DNA of 64,000 nucleotides, taken from Sipunculus nudus. Its lineage: Eukaryota; Annelida; Sipuncula; Golfingiida; Sipunculidae. Below the pieces are notes generated by a model. The model did no database searches. It saw nothing but the letters and a program-made list of their open reading frames with translations, and had not been told where the DNA came from. The position numbers and the translations under genes are program-made. Location: assembly GCA_026874595.1 (NCBI GenBank), contig CM049312.1, forward strand, positions 72,259,929-72,323,928, given 5' to 3'. Numbering within the stretch: position 1 is the first letter of the stretch; every line of letters begins with the position of its first letter. This document shows, in pieces, positions 47,061-60,787 of this stretch.

Positions 47061-47749
47061 GGTTGGATGCTTGTGATCTTTCTCGGAGATGAATATGTTT
47101 ATCTGCTTTGATTTAAATCAGAATGATACAGGCCAATCCGACATGAGACTAAATCTATCTCAATTTATGTGAGGAATTTCTATAAATTTACATGACCAAT
47201 TAGACTGTGACGTATATATGCCCTAATTTCTGCCGTGTCTCCATGTAGAAGCCAAAACGCTTAGAGCGGTAAACTCTTTTCAATTTGTATGAGATGTTAT
47301 ATTGTATTCATTCTTTATTGATTCATTTTATCGAAATGCCAAATATCTATTTTGCCAACCCGAGTCGTAAAACTTCAAGCAAGAAATAAAAAAGAGACTG
47401 CGGTTTTATCATGGTTTGCCTCTCTTTACAGTTCTATTATTAAAATGCAGAGTTGACAGGTCATAGTCATTATAATGCGTCTTCAATAGATTAATTAAAG
47501 GCTTAACGCCGTTTTGTTGTGAAAGCGTCAGTGGCTTGAGGGAGAAAAACCTGGTTGATGCCTGAATGAAAGTGGTCTGGAAACAGGTTCGATCAGTCTG
47601 TAGTACTGTATGATAAAAGGAGCACAACATAAAAGTCACTTCCATCGTATTTGTATTGTAAATCTGTTATATATAAAAATATGGTATAAAGGCAACATTT
47701 GTAAAGAGTACTTTGAAATACTGTAGAAGAACTTAGGACATAAGGACAT

Positions 47750-50590
47750 GTCTGTGGTTTATATATGTGTGTGAAATTCATCAAGTGCTGGCTCATTTTA
47801 AACTAAAAATTTATTTATAACATTAAGCATTAAACATTATTTCATTTTCACTTTTTTTAATACATATATTTGAAACCTTGTTCTTCAGACACATATTAGT
47901 ATAGAGTAAAATTAGTGTAATTTCCCTTCATACAAGATAATCCACAAACGTAATTATCAGCCGATTCAATCAACAGAGGGGTTGGCTCCAGGAAAATTTA
48001 CTTTTCCTTTGTCTGGCATAAACACTTTTTAAAGCAGTTCTCCAGAGAAGAATATCAAATGGGGAAACGATTAAACACTTGTTTTCCTTTTGGAAACCAT
48101 CATATTTATAAACGACGTTTCTCTTCCAGCATAGGCATATCTTTGTCATTTTTTGTTTGATTCTCTTTCCCTCTATTAAATGATTCTTGAGTGTGCTTAA
48201 ATGTAAAAACAAGTGGCCGGAGAGAAGATCTTAGAAGACTACAAGCAATATAACAACAGTACCTATAGCTTTGACCAGTATGCCCATAATATCTTCGCAA
48301 ATGCTTTTTGCCCTCAGATCCTTTGCCTTTCCCAACAGATACAGGTTTCAGGCAACAGAACGTTTTGGCCGTTTGTCATTAACAGGTAGAGATCCACATT
48401 TTTTTTTATGTTCAGCAATTTAGATTATTTTATAAAAGAAGATACTATTATAATTAACTGATTTCAGCAACTACATGAATTCTTAAAATGGATTACTGTT
48501 TTGTTACTTCCATAAAATGTTCCATAAAATGTTTAACTGTTTTATTTTATATATTCTTAGAAATGTGCCTCTTCATGGGCTGTAACCACAGGGATTTAAT
48601 AAATTTACAGATGAAAATATAACAAAAGTCGTTGCATTTCGAATAAGGTTTGCGCCATTTTTTTACTCTTGAGGCAGAAAGCTTCTAAAGTCATTATTGA
48701 TATATATATATTCGTTAATAGAGTACTCCTAATTAAACATTTTTTAAAAGTTGTATTTGAAATTTAAAACGTTTTGTACTCTAAGGAAATAATGACTATT
48801 TTATTCACCAGAATATACTTATAAATGTTGCTGATTTTTAACTCAGCTGATTATAAGTGAATAGTTAATTTTAAAACCACATACCAATTGGCCTGTATGG
48901 ATGGGTTCTTTGTAGCAACAGACTGGTAGGTCACGGTGATCTGTAGTCTCAGAGTTCAAGAGCGAACATAGGATTATAGGTTCCAATTTGCAATCGCAAG
49001 TTGAACTACGTCCAAACCTACACGCTGACTTGTATGCATAGGTCTTCTTTAGAAACCGAAATGTTGGTCACTATCACCTGTGCTATCCGGGTAATGGAGC
49101 GAGTACTGCAGAAGCCATCCATTGCCAACAGTGCACAACTCTAAGTGTAGGACACAAGGAGTTCATACTTTACAGGCTTACCGGTTTAGACTATGGAAAG
49201 CGAAATTATGTCACTGTACCCGTTATCCTGACGTATTACTCAGAAACACCCCAAAAGATAAGACTTAGTTACATGTCATGGTATTCTGAATGCTATTAGA
49301 GTTTGCTGAATGCTATAAGAGTTCGCTGAACTGCTGCAGCAGGCTGGTGGCGCCATCTTGATGTTTCGTCTGTGTGCAATTTATTTACTTTATAAGCATG
49401 ACAATGTATAATGATGTAGCCAGGATTTATCGAAGGGTGAGGGGGAGAGGTGAGAGGCGTTTGCCTGTGCTGGAGGTAGGTGGATGCAGGAATACTATTC
49501 AAAAATACTATATCGATATATTATGAATGAATGTTTTATTTCAGCTTCATACATTGGTCTATATATTGATGAAATTATGACAATATTACAGGAAATAATA
49601 GTGCAATAGTTTAGAGATATACATGTAGATGAAGGTGAAGATAATGTGTTCACTACTATGTGACCATAGCAATAAATATCTAGTTATCTGAATGTAGAAG
49701 AAAAATACAGGTTATATAGATATCTCAAAATTACTCATAGTATTGACATTTTGTATGCGTGTTATCAACGGATGTCGTCCTTTTAGTACCAATGCCTCGA
49801 AGGAAGTGGCTCTCCTGGTTACACACATTTTCGATGCACTAGCTTCACAATTTAGGCAGAAACATTGAAATCCTTAAGGCATTATTTTTGCTATTCTTAG
49901 CTTGTCAAAAGTACTGCGCGTGTAGCGACACCACAGGCTAGAACCGTACATAGTTCCACAGTACATTTGAAATAAATACACTGAACAGTGAGAAAATTAA
50001 CCTCCTAATGTATGAGCTTTACAATATAAAGATCTTATTTGCTTTAGCTTGTCTTTATCACCAGACAAGTCATCAGATATAACATGACTCAGGTAGGGTA
50101 TTCGTTTGACAAATGATTTTTTCTTGCTTGACCAAACTTGATGCACGGAGTGCCATCTCTCTATTTGTTTTTGTGTGAAAGAACATGCAGACATACTTTT
50201 TTAGGTTAGTTTAAGGCAATATTATGCAATGTGCCATATTCATAACAGACATTCACAAAACAGGACGACATCATTCGCGTATTTTAGGTAATTGTATTTT
50301 ACATTACTTATAAAACATTTATTATAAGGTCAACGTTCTTAGATTTTGCGAAGAATCAACTCAGAATTTTAATATTATTGTACCGTTACACAAAACAAGA
50401 GAACTATTGCTAGAGCATTGATGAAATTTGATAATGGGGGAAAAGAGTCAATTATTACAATCACCTCATTGATTATTAGTTTGGAATCCATGATTTAGAA
50501 TTTCATGATAGATCCGGGTATGTCACATGGATATAGCTCTGTGCAAACTTTATTGCAGATATATATGTACAGTAATGACATTGATTGATT
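47750..50590. other. Intergenic, no gene recognised
   Basis: No domain-bearing frame or RNA gene was found. At 49,415-49,475 there is a 'tagccaggattt' motif with a G-rich tail, like those that accompany poly-G tracts in other parts of the window. Confidence 0.35.
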
Positions 50591-50596
50591 CATGTA

Positions 50597-50790
50597 TTTT
50601 TAGCTCAGCTGACTGAATGTCATCTGAGCTATAGCGATTACTTTTCGTCCGTCGTCCGTCTGTCCGGCTCTCGGCCGCATCCACTCCAGTATTCGCCTGG
50701 TTATAGCTTTTTCAAGAAAGTGAACACTGAGAACATTCCTTGTCGAAAGTACTCAATACAAGCAGTTGCATAAATCCCGTCAGAGAAGAA
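50597..50790 (+). repeat. Dispersed repeat of the molluscan 'agctcagctga...cgtccgtcgtccg' type
   Basis: It starts 'tttttagctcagctgac', then 'catctgagctatagcgatta', then 'ttttcgtccgtcgtccgtct'. The inverted 'agctcagctga/tcatctgagct' followed by reiterated cgtccgt is, from general knowledge, a very common interspersed repeat of bivalve genomes. This is the best taxonomic clue in the window. The right boundary is uncertain. Confidence 0.55.
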
Positions 50791-51215
50791 AAGTAAGCGA
50801 ACCCAAGTACTTTATTTTAGTCTGATTGTGCAATAACTACTCAGAGTTTTAACCTGAATATTAGACTTCAGTAAAAAAAAGAAAAGAAAAAAAAAATAAA
50901 TAAATTGAAACTTTTATAAGGACACAAGCGTCCCTGTTCATTCCGCTTTAAATCTATTTCGCTTAAACATATTTACTTTCATTCTTTACCTGACACATGC
51001 AGAAACATTGTAGAATTACAGTTAAGCAAAGGAATATAGACATCATAATCACGGCAGCCTAGCAAGTCAATGGTTACTCTACTATATTGACCAGGAGGGA
51101 ATCCGATCTTTCGGACAACATGTTTTACTATAAGAACAGTTCCTAGGAATATTTTCACATTATTTGCATTATGTGAATAGCAGATTACTACAATACTTAT
51201 ATTCATCTTGCATCC

Positions 51216-51217
<2 letters not shown>

Positions 51218-51259
<42 letters not shown>

Positions 51260-51292
51260 TATATATATATATTATATTGTATATATATATAT
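51218..51292. repeat. (CT)n(TA)n compound microsatellite
   Basis: About 18 CT units followed by interrupted TA units, the same type as at 30.18 kb. Confidence 0.95.
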
Positions 51293-52338
51293 TCATATGT
51301 GTGTTTGTGTTTATGTTCTTGAACATATAACGTGTCAGATTCAGTAACGTTTGAGAAAATATCGAAAAATATCGATGTATGAAAATGATATCACTTTATC
51401 CAATATACGAATCGCAGCATCATGATGTACCGATCTATTGATGGTATCCCGCACCCTTTATGACCACTGACATGATTGTATAAAATATGAAGCTTTCTTC
51501 TTTTTACAAATATTTTGATCAGATTTTGATCTACAAAGGTACCGAAATATAAATCCAGAAGAAAAGAAAACATAACCTGAGTGATTGATCCCTTTTTACC
51601 AATAAACAGGATATTCTAATCAACTGTTTCATATTGTTTGTAATCTTCATAGTTTTGCATTTTTTTTAACTTGTTACATTCTAACTTCTTATATATTCAT
51701 ATTTAATATATACACCCAGCTTAAAATGTATGGAGGCATTCACCGTTTGTAATTGATGTTACTTGATTTTCTTTATTTCTTATATTGGTTTTAGTCTGCT
51801 CGAAGGATGACGGCACAAGGAGTTTATTATGCAGTAAAAATGAATCAAATAATGTGATAAGGACAATACACAAATACACCGAAGACAATCTCAAGATAGA
51901 AGTTTGGGTGTGATTGGACTCATAGCGGCAGAGAAAAATCATATAACTCTTGGGTGACCAGTCCCAATGAATAATTATAGTGTTATTAATTGTCAAGGCG
52001 GCCCTATGATATTCCTCGGGCAAAACAAAAAAAGGCAGACTACTTCTTTAAAACCTTAGTGTCATCCTTTGCGGCGAGTGGACCTTGAATAATTTATCAT
52101 CTGATTTATCTGTAGGATTTACTTTTGTCAATCTGTTGACACTGAACGACGGTCAAGGACTGCATCTGGAATTGGTTATATTTTATTAGAGGTATTCCCT
52201 GGTGGATGCTTACCATAATATTTGTTATAAACACAGACAGAAATATAGTCAGATAATGCATCAGTGTGGGGAATTTTAATCCTAAATTTATCAGGAGCAT
52301 AATTATCAGGAGCATAATTAACAAACTGTTGATAAATT

Positions 52339-52344
52339 TTTATT
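52339..52344 (-). terminator. Candidate polyadenylation signal of the SLCO gene
   Basis: AATAAA on the minus strand about 445 bases after the stop codon at 52,787. A 22-C run (52,504-52,525) would fall in this 3' untranslated region. Unconfirmed. Confidence 0.3.
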
Positions 52345-52503
52345 GGCCAGTATACAGGATGGAGTTCACCTTACCCCTCCAACCTATGAAAGAGATGGGA
52401 TGACGTGATTGGTTATGCTTAAATGAGAGAGAACAAAAATCCCTAGTTCGATTATGTTGATTATGAGCTGAAGTGTACACAATCGAGCTGAGATGACATA
52501 ACT

Positions 52504-52525
52504 CCCCCCCCCCCCCCCCCCCCCC
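52504..52525. repeat. 22-bp poly-C tract
   Basis: Pure C homopolymer, read as poly-G on the SLCO sense strand, within the probable 3' untranslated region. Long G runs can form quadruplexes. Length is likely polymorphic or affected by sequencing error. Confidence 0.95.
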
Positions 52526-52786
52526 GCCAAACACACACTAACACTAGTTGTTCAATTGGCGTAATGAGGCGTGCACATTTGCGTCATCCACGACATAATC
52601 AACCATATGTACATATTTTGCCGTGCAAAATAAAGTTTCTACTTAAACATGGCCCATTTTAGCATCGCTACCTCTATCTGCATGGGTATACATAGGAAAA
52701 CGTTGAATTGTAAACATCATAATTAACATATGAACCACTTTGGTATTTCCTTAACGTTAAATTCGTAACGCACGACTACGGATCAA

Positions 52787-52952
52787 TTAAAGATCACTGG
52801 TTGTCTCTTCTTTCGGTGAGACATCATCAACAACATCATTTTGGTTTTTAGTTTCTTCCTCTGTGGGTAGACGTCGCACAAACCACCAACCAGCGATTTT
52901 GCCCAGAAGCACCAAAAACTGTACCGCAAGGGCACCTCCGTGTATGTAATTC
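52787..52952 (-). CDS. SLCO-like: SLCO last exon (TM12 and cytoplasmic tail)
   Basis: 166 bp encoding 'NYIHGGALAVQFLVLLGKIA' (TM12) and an acidic tail that ends 'EETTSDL' before the stop. Acceptor tttgtAG. The tail fits the class I PDZ-ligand pattern S/T-x-hydrophobic. Confidence 0.9.
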
Positions 52953-52996
52953 CTACAAAATGTGTAAAAAGGCTGATATTTATGATATATTATCTC

Positions 52997-53028
<32 letters not shown>

Positions 53029-54694
53029 TAACCATAACAATAATATTTAATAAAAAACTGCCCTCCCTTACACTTATCATCCTCTATAGTCCTCTCTCCC
53101 TACAGGCGGGGGCTTTATTATTATAAATGAAATAATACTAATAATAAAAAAGTAACAGTATTAGTAGGGGTATTCAAAGGAATAAAGGTATGGATTTTCG
53201 AAGTAAATTCCGGATTCGGTAAATAAATTGTGAACCTTTTAATTTATATCTTTACATCACGATATGATGTGTGAATTTAAATTTACCAGATATCTTTTAT
53301 TGTTTTTTTTATTTCTTGTGGAGGTAACCGGCATTATTTTTTTATGTCGCTTTAATCTAATTCTTAAGCTTAGTATATACAGTTGCAGATCTTCATTTCG
53401 GTTTTGGACTACTTGACAGGGCCGTAGCACTCGCTTCCTGTCATTTTATTTTATATCCTGGTATCAAGCAGATTCGGTGTCTACCGCACCTGCAGGCATG
53501 GGTGTAAAATCATTTCCATTGCTGGGCCATAACACTGAGGAATCTCCCAAAGACGCGCTCGTTTGTAAGTGATACACGGCTGGTGGGTACAACCTTCCCA
53601 TTAAGCCTGCAGAGCGCTAACCCTTGGTATGGACCGACCGTAGGCCACTCCTCGGCTGAGATTTGAACTCAAGACCTACCGGATTTGCGTCCTGTGCTCT
53701 ACCCCTGAGCCACAGAAGTCAGTATTTACAAGAAAATAATATGCGAATGCATGAAAAGTACTCCCATTAATTCCATTACTATATTAGATAGTAATTGCAT
53801 TGTAAACCTATCGTTCTTAAAAAAAAACCTTAGGCCAAAAATAAAAAAAATAATAATAAAATATTGGTTCTCAGGCACCGCCCGCGTCAATTTAACCCCC
53901 CCCCCCCCCCGCATAAAAAAAAAATATTGTGATTTTCATCTTTCGAGAAGATAAAATAATAAAATTTTGATCAGATTTCCTTTGTTATGTAGTGCTTTTG
54001 CCTGTTAAGCAAAACAATTCTGTTATTTCATGCTTTTCTCTAATCATATGACATATTTATCGAAACCTACAAAAAAGGTAGAATAAAATAATGCCCGCCC
54101 GCACTGGTATCTAAAAAAGGTGCCTGAGAACCATACCTTTTTTTGGCCTTAATCATAACATAACCACCTGTCAGGTGTGTTTGAAGCTACCTCAAAACTG
54201 TACTCTTAGCTTGTCGTTCCGAAATAACGGGCATTCACCTTAACCTCCCTGTGTCATACAGCAAACACGAGCCGGTCTGTCCGCACTTTCTGTCCCACAG
54301 CAAACAGGTAGAGTCCTCCAGAGCACCAAATATAATAGGCGTCGGCAGGAATGCTGAAAACATGAGATGTAATTTGTTTCAAATACAAAATAAAGATAAT
54401 TAATAAAATAACAAAAAAATAATAATAATGATGATGAGAATAATTCTAATAATGTTTCATTGCAAACGCAAGGTCCATACGCATGTACTGAAAATAAAAC
54501 ATTTTTATGAAAATATAGATTTTATATTTGATTGAATATATATACAAATATATGTTCATTCACACAAAAATATATTTTGTTTGTATATTCATTTAAATGC
54601 ACAAATGAACTTTGAATGCAAAATAAAAATAATGAACTGATGATTTATTTACACTCCGTGAAAGGATCTTATGAGTAAAAACAAACGAATTCTG

Positions 54695-54728
<34 letters not shown>

Positions 54729-56849
54729 GAATATATATTTATAAATATATATATATCAACTAAATATAAAACTATTTTTCCTAAAAGTATGTAGAATTGG
54801 CATATCATAATATATATCATAATACTTGTATTATCATGTCTTTCTGAATGGCACTGGTTCCTATAATGTGAATCAGATTATTTCTAAATCTTAAACCTTT
54901 TTCATTATCAATATACGAGACTAATATAATTTCACTAAAAGGGATATATAATGTATTTTGTGTTTCCTATCAAACAGACAAGCTGTTATTGAAGTTATTT
55001 GTACATGAAATTGAACGATGGATGACATATTAGAGCCTAACAGCATTCCCATTAAATCCTGATTGGTGGCCAATTATATATGTATATTAACGTATAATTC
55101 ACTGGGTAATCAATGTACTTTTTGTAAGGTGCTCACCAAGTAATTCAACAGCAGTAAACAATAGCCCCATGGCTATTGTCTTCGTATCCGGCGGAACCAA
55201 GCTGTAAACGAATGGGCGAATATATGTATATTCAACTCACATTGATGGCGGAGTTACCATCTCACTACCGCCACCTTCCGGTGATGACTAACACTGAGTG
55301 TTTAGATCACGTTTTTTATTTGTTCGTTTATCCTTTTAAATCCTTTCCCGCGTATTTCTTCTTTTACTTCAGTTATACTATGAATAATTCACTTTATATT
55401 TTACAAGAGAGTGGCCGCTGTATTATTCGAGCATGATAAACAACATGAAACCACAAAACGTAAACTTAAATATGTTAACAACGTATCTTTGGGAAACGGT
55501 TTACGGAAGAAACCCTGTATTTCAAGAGTAATACTAGTTCTTTGCTTTAAACATTATATTTTTTTTCATGGATTATACAAAAAAAAATATAATTTTGGAC
55601 AGGCTACTGCAACTCATTTTCATTAACCCACCTGGGATCGAACACGGGTAGACAGAGGGGAGAATCAAGCGTGTTACCACCTGACTGGCCCGGTTCATTG
55701 TGAAATGATAACTTGGTGTCATCATATTCACTGCGCATTTTCAGTTTTAAAAAATCCTAATTTAAACTTTAACATGTAGCACAGAGTTGTTGATGCGATT
55801 CAAGCACACATTACATTTTGTATTAATATTCCATCAAACAGTACCCATTATATTTTTTTTATTAATGTTCCATCAAACAGTAAAACTATTTTAGCTTTAC
55901 TCTATTCAATAAATGTCACAATTTCACAGTGTCAGACTGCTGTGCATTTCACACGGTAGATGGCGCTACAGCATTTGGTAGAGTTTTGTGTTTAATTTTC
56001 CGAAGTTTGTTAAACTGGCTTTGATATAATCGTTAATGTTTTATGCTAAACTGTACATGAAAAAGACAGGTCATAATTAACCCCCCCCCCCCCCAATGCA
56101 AAACTCCCCGTTACATTTTTATACCCATGTTTGGTCCGCTTTAAATTATGGCTGGTTTCGAATCTTGACCTATGGGCACAAAATGTATATGATGGATTTA
56201 CTTTTTGCCTTTACTCACTTTTCGTAGCCTATCCCCTGTCATTTCTCACTTCCGGATATCCAGGGGATATCCCTAATGAGCGCTCCGCGACCGCAGAGAT
56301 CAAGTTATAATATATGCTTTACCATGAATTTAAAGGAACGTTTGAATACATTATGATGTCACATACAGGCGCAGTGTTTCCTATTTGTGCATATACAAAA
56401 TGGAAATTAAAGGTACTTAAGATTTGTGAGGTTTTACTGTACCTGAGAACGAGGCTGTAGAATGGAGCCTTCATTGCCGCTACACAGAAGGACACGAGAG
56501 CCATAGTGATGAGATAGGGTACCAGCAGAGAACAGTTAGACATACAGGTACCAGCGACGGCCCAGCCCCCGTCTATACAGGGGCACGTAAAGTTCTCCAC
56601 CTGGGCATTATACATGTTAACACTGATAACATATAAATTAATGTTTAACATACAATGACAAATATATTTACAGATTATAAATGTATATAATTTATATTAT
56701 AATTATACATTTATATATATAAATACATTTATTATTCTATAGAATATATTATGATATACTTTTATAGAATACATATGTGTGTATGTGAGTGTCTAAAGAG
56801 TGTTTACATTTATAGAATATAAATTTTAACTCTCTCTCTGTACACACAC

Positions 56850-56900
<51 letters not shown>

Positions 56901-59900
56901 ATAGGCGCAGGGTAAGAACCTTACATATAGTTATGTGAGTATATGTATATACAATTATATATTCACATATATAGGGAAGTATTAGTTCTTTCAGGATTTA
57001 TGTAAAATGGATGGGTTGCACTTCGGGGGTATATGTACTATATGTGGTGATATTGTTTCTGCATTTTAAGAAAAAAAAATGAACTTAGAATTTTAATGAA
57101 TGAAAAAATGCAAGCCATACTCAAAATACAACAATATGGTCATTACTATTATTCAAACTGAACGAAATGAGCTGGTTTAAATGCAAATGTTTTAACCATT
57201 AATACAATAGTTTTCTGAACTGCACACTTACCTTTTGATTATCTGATTATTTAACATGGGGTCACATAAAAAATAACTTATCCTAAGGAATCTGGAACCA
57301 AAGTTATGGAGCAAATGTTTGAACAAGAATGAACCCTGACCTTGTTTGACCCAATTTTAGCGGCAGTGCATCCTGCGTGACACGCACTAAAGTAGTCCAT
57401 GTTGTCACTACCGCAAACTGGCCGGAAATTTACCGAATCACAACCACAGGAGGACGAACAAACGCCAACCTCATCCAAGCTGTAAAAAAAAACCCAAAAA
57501 ACTTTTTTCAAATACGTGTTATATTACCTGAGAAAATATTAACGTATACAATACAAAATTATAAATAAGTTGCGCAAACTTAATAAAAATGAAAAATAAG
57601 ATATATGTTTTGACATAACTATGCATGAGGGATATCAACAATCGACATTACAAAAAAAGTCACCACTTATGATTGAGAGATGAGAATAGTCCAAACTTTA
57701 AATGCATGGATTTTAAAACACATTGTCAATGGACAAGTATTGTAATGCTTACTATGAACGTTACACTTTTCTGTTTTTGTTTCATTTTGATTCACGTCAA
57801 TGAATAATCTTAGACAGACCGTTGGAAACTACTATGTGTATTTCTTCGACAAACAAACTGGTACATGGTGAACGCTGTTACTTTCGTAACTGTTCAGTTT
57901 GTTTTAACCAAGCAGAGATGAGGAAATATGTAAATGGTGGCACTTTAAAGTCATAAAACATTTGCTAAAACATTCATTTGACGAATGAATGATCAACGGT
58001 TCTGGGGTATCTCATACCATACCGTTCTCCCTAACAACAGTCTGTTCCAGCAACCCATGCCTACCTGTTTTTCGTTTGTTTAGGGTTTGTGGAATCTTTA
58101 TCATTGAAACATTCTTTGCAAAGCGTATGTTGCAGGAGTAACCTTGATTTACAACTTAAAGCCAAGGGAACTCTTCAGACTGGAACATATTTGATTCGTC
58201 AGATCACCAGACACAGTCCAATAAGTAATCAAACATAAACTGTACGTAGATTTATTAAAAAAATATTGATTGCCGTCACTTTCATATGCAGCCTTTTGGG
58301 TTTGTAAGTGCACACACTTATATTTTTAAAGGAATTGAGGTCTGAACACTATTTAGCAACAACACAATCAGTGACGTAGCGCTGAGCCCCCCCCCCCCCC
58401 TCCCCCCTTAGAGCGGCGATTTCCCAGATCGATTATTTTCTTTGTGTGGCCTTACCTTACATTTCGTTGATAGGGCACGGGTCCTGAGATCTGAAGTTGC
58501 GGGCACTGGAAAGCCATCATGATCGGGAGGAAGATGACGCCTGCAGCCGCGATGACGATCATCATACGTGCTATTGCAACCGGACGTAACCGGAAGTGGG
58601 ATACGACTACACCGGAAGACATAGTGCCGACGACCGCTGGTACGGTGAACGTGCCCGCTATGTGAAGAAAGTAATATATCTTTTTTGTCTTATTCACCAA
58701 TTCTTCAAGATTAATTCCTTGAGAAATCCTGGACTCTAAGTGCATTTTAGAAGTTAGATTTGCGTTTAATATCATGATGTATCGGAAAATCTGGTCTGCC
58801 TCGTTATGACACAGAGAACCAATACAGTTTCTTCGCTCCAACCACATATTATTATGTAATGTATATTTTGGTTACATGGAAGTAATTTCCAACCTGTTAT
58901 TCGCAAAATAATCGATTTTAATTACCCTTTTAAAAACATTAGCATTATCGACTAGCAAAAAAATAATGATGATTCGATAAGGCAAAATACACAATATATA
59001 TATATATATTTTTAAAAATATGGGATGAATTATAACTGACAGAAAGTTATTGAGTAAAATATGTAAAAAACTGAATTTAATCTACTCTAAAAGAGACAGG
59101 TGGATAACCCATCTATAAATTTGGAGGGGCACATATTACCCCCCTCCCCCTTACAAGGGCAATGGGGAAAATTCATTCCTCATAACCCCCACATCGAGCT
59201 GAATATGTATGCCTTCAAAAGTCTTTCTCAAGCTGTTACGTATAAAATTGACTTACCTGTGTAGTAATTAGCCATGAAGATTGGAATGCGGAAGTGAACC
59301 TCCAGGTAACGGACAAGATTACTCAGGATGGCCACGATGACCACGGCGCTGCCCACCACGCTGCCCACATATACTAAATACGCCGGGCGGCTCAGGGGCT
59401 GCTTCAACGACCGGAGGATGTCTGCAGATTAATAATGTTAAATTAAAAAATCTTATAAGACATGTTTTTGCAGACTACAGACCCTCGCCATGTTGCTATT
59501 TTGGGAATGAAGACTGAACTACAGTTTATTATTGTATTTACACTTTGAAATATACATTCTAGAATTCCATATCCAAATTATCATCAATAATGAAATCGTA
59601 GAGCTTTGCCATCTTCAAGTTATAGTGTGCTGTAGTTTTAGAAATAACGTCCGGTCAGACATATAAACAGTCATACAAATAGAGAGATGGGTTTACATGC
59701 GGACTGACCAGATTGCAATAGCCTAGCCCAAAGGGGGGGGGGGAGGGGGGGGGAGGGGGGGGGGGGGAGAAGCGTGGGTCAAGCTGAAGGTTTGGTTTAT
59801 ATCACTAATGATATCTGATATCACTAATGATGTAAATGCCATATTCCAAGCTTCATTCGTGCATGAGGAACTTTAGATATTTGAATATTCCTTCATGATT

Positions 59901-60712
59901 CTTGAATCCTGTTCATGTGCCTGAGCCACTGCGAAACCTAATCGATTCTTCATTTGCTCATTTCCGAAATGCCTTGAACAGTTCATGAGAAAAACACAAA
60001 CACACAAACGAACAGGGATGAACGCATACCCTCCTTGCTTAGGCATGCGATAAACGTCGGGCTGCAGGATATTAAATGTTTCTGTTAAATGATACACATT
60101 ATTTAAAACGCGTAGTGACATAATTAAGAAAAAGAAACACAAAAGTATATGAAGCCCAGCTCTCTATATCAAAAAGAATGGCTTTATCATTCCGACACAG
60201 GCGCGGATCCAGGAATTTTTGGTCGCTTCAACCCCCCCCCCCCCCCCCCCCCTCATCCGCGCCTGCGACATAAGTAGGACTCACCTTTGCAATGCTCTCG
60301 AAGAGACAACCTTGCCTTTGGTTTAGTTTCCTCGGCCGCCGGCGGAGGGCGCTTCATGCTTGCAGGGAAGAACATGAGCGGGATGCAAGATAAAAATTGC
60401 AAAACTCCCGCGATGACGTAACCGAGCCACCAACAGCCGATAAAGCGAGGGTCACCGGGCTTTATACTCCAGTCTGTAATCAACAAAAAATATGGCAGAA
60501 TAGTCTGATACTATGTGACAGGCATTTTGTTATATCCGAACCACATGCACACGCACACACACGTACATACACACACACATATACATGTCCTTACCTGGGC
60601 TACCCCAGTAAATGAATACCATTAACTTTTTTTATGTTAGGTACAAATTAGTTCAAATCTATTTCAATTAAATCGTTGAAATTAACCGTTAGTTTTATTA
60701 GTTTTGTATATC

Positions 60713-60787
<75 letters not shown>

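Larger units (their letters stand above)
45559..47740 (-). repeat. Segmental duplication unit E (partner 36,275-38,945)
   Basis: It is collinear with the D block from the flanking (TA)n tract to about 680 bp upstream of the ATG, including non-coding DNA. It lacks the ~450-bp segment of D intron 1 and has about 60 extra bases just upstream of exon 2 (around 46,830-46,890). Confidence 0.8.

Noticed and set aside
56319-56651. Frame extending upstream and downstream of the SLCO TM10 exon.
   Set aside because: The ends outside 56,443-56,600 are intron. Phase matching with the Kazal exon and the 65-bp exon fixes the real borders.
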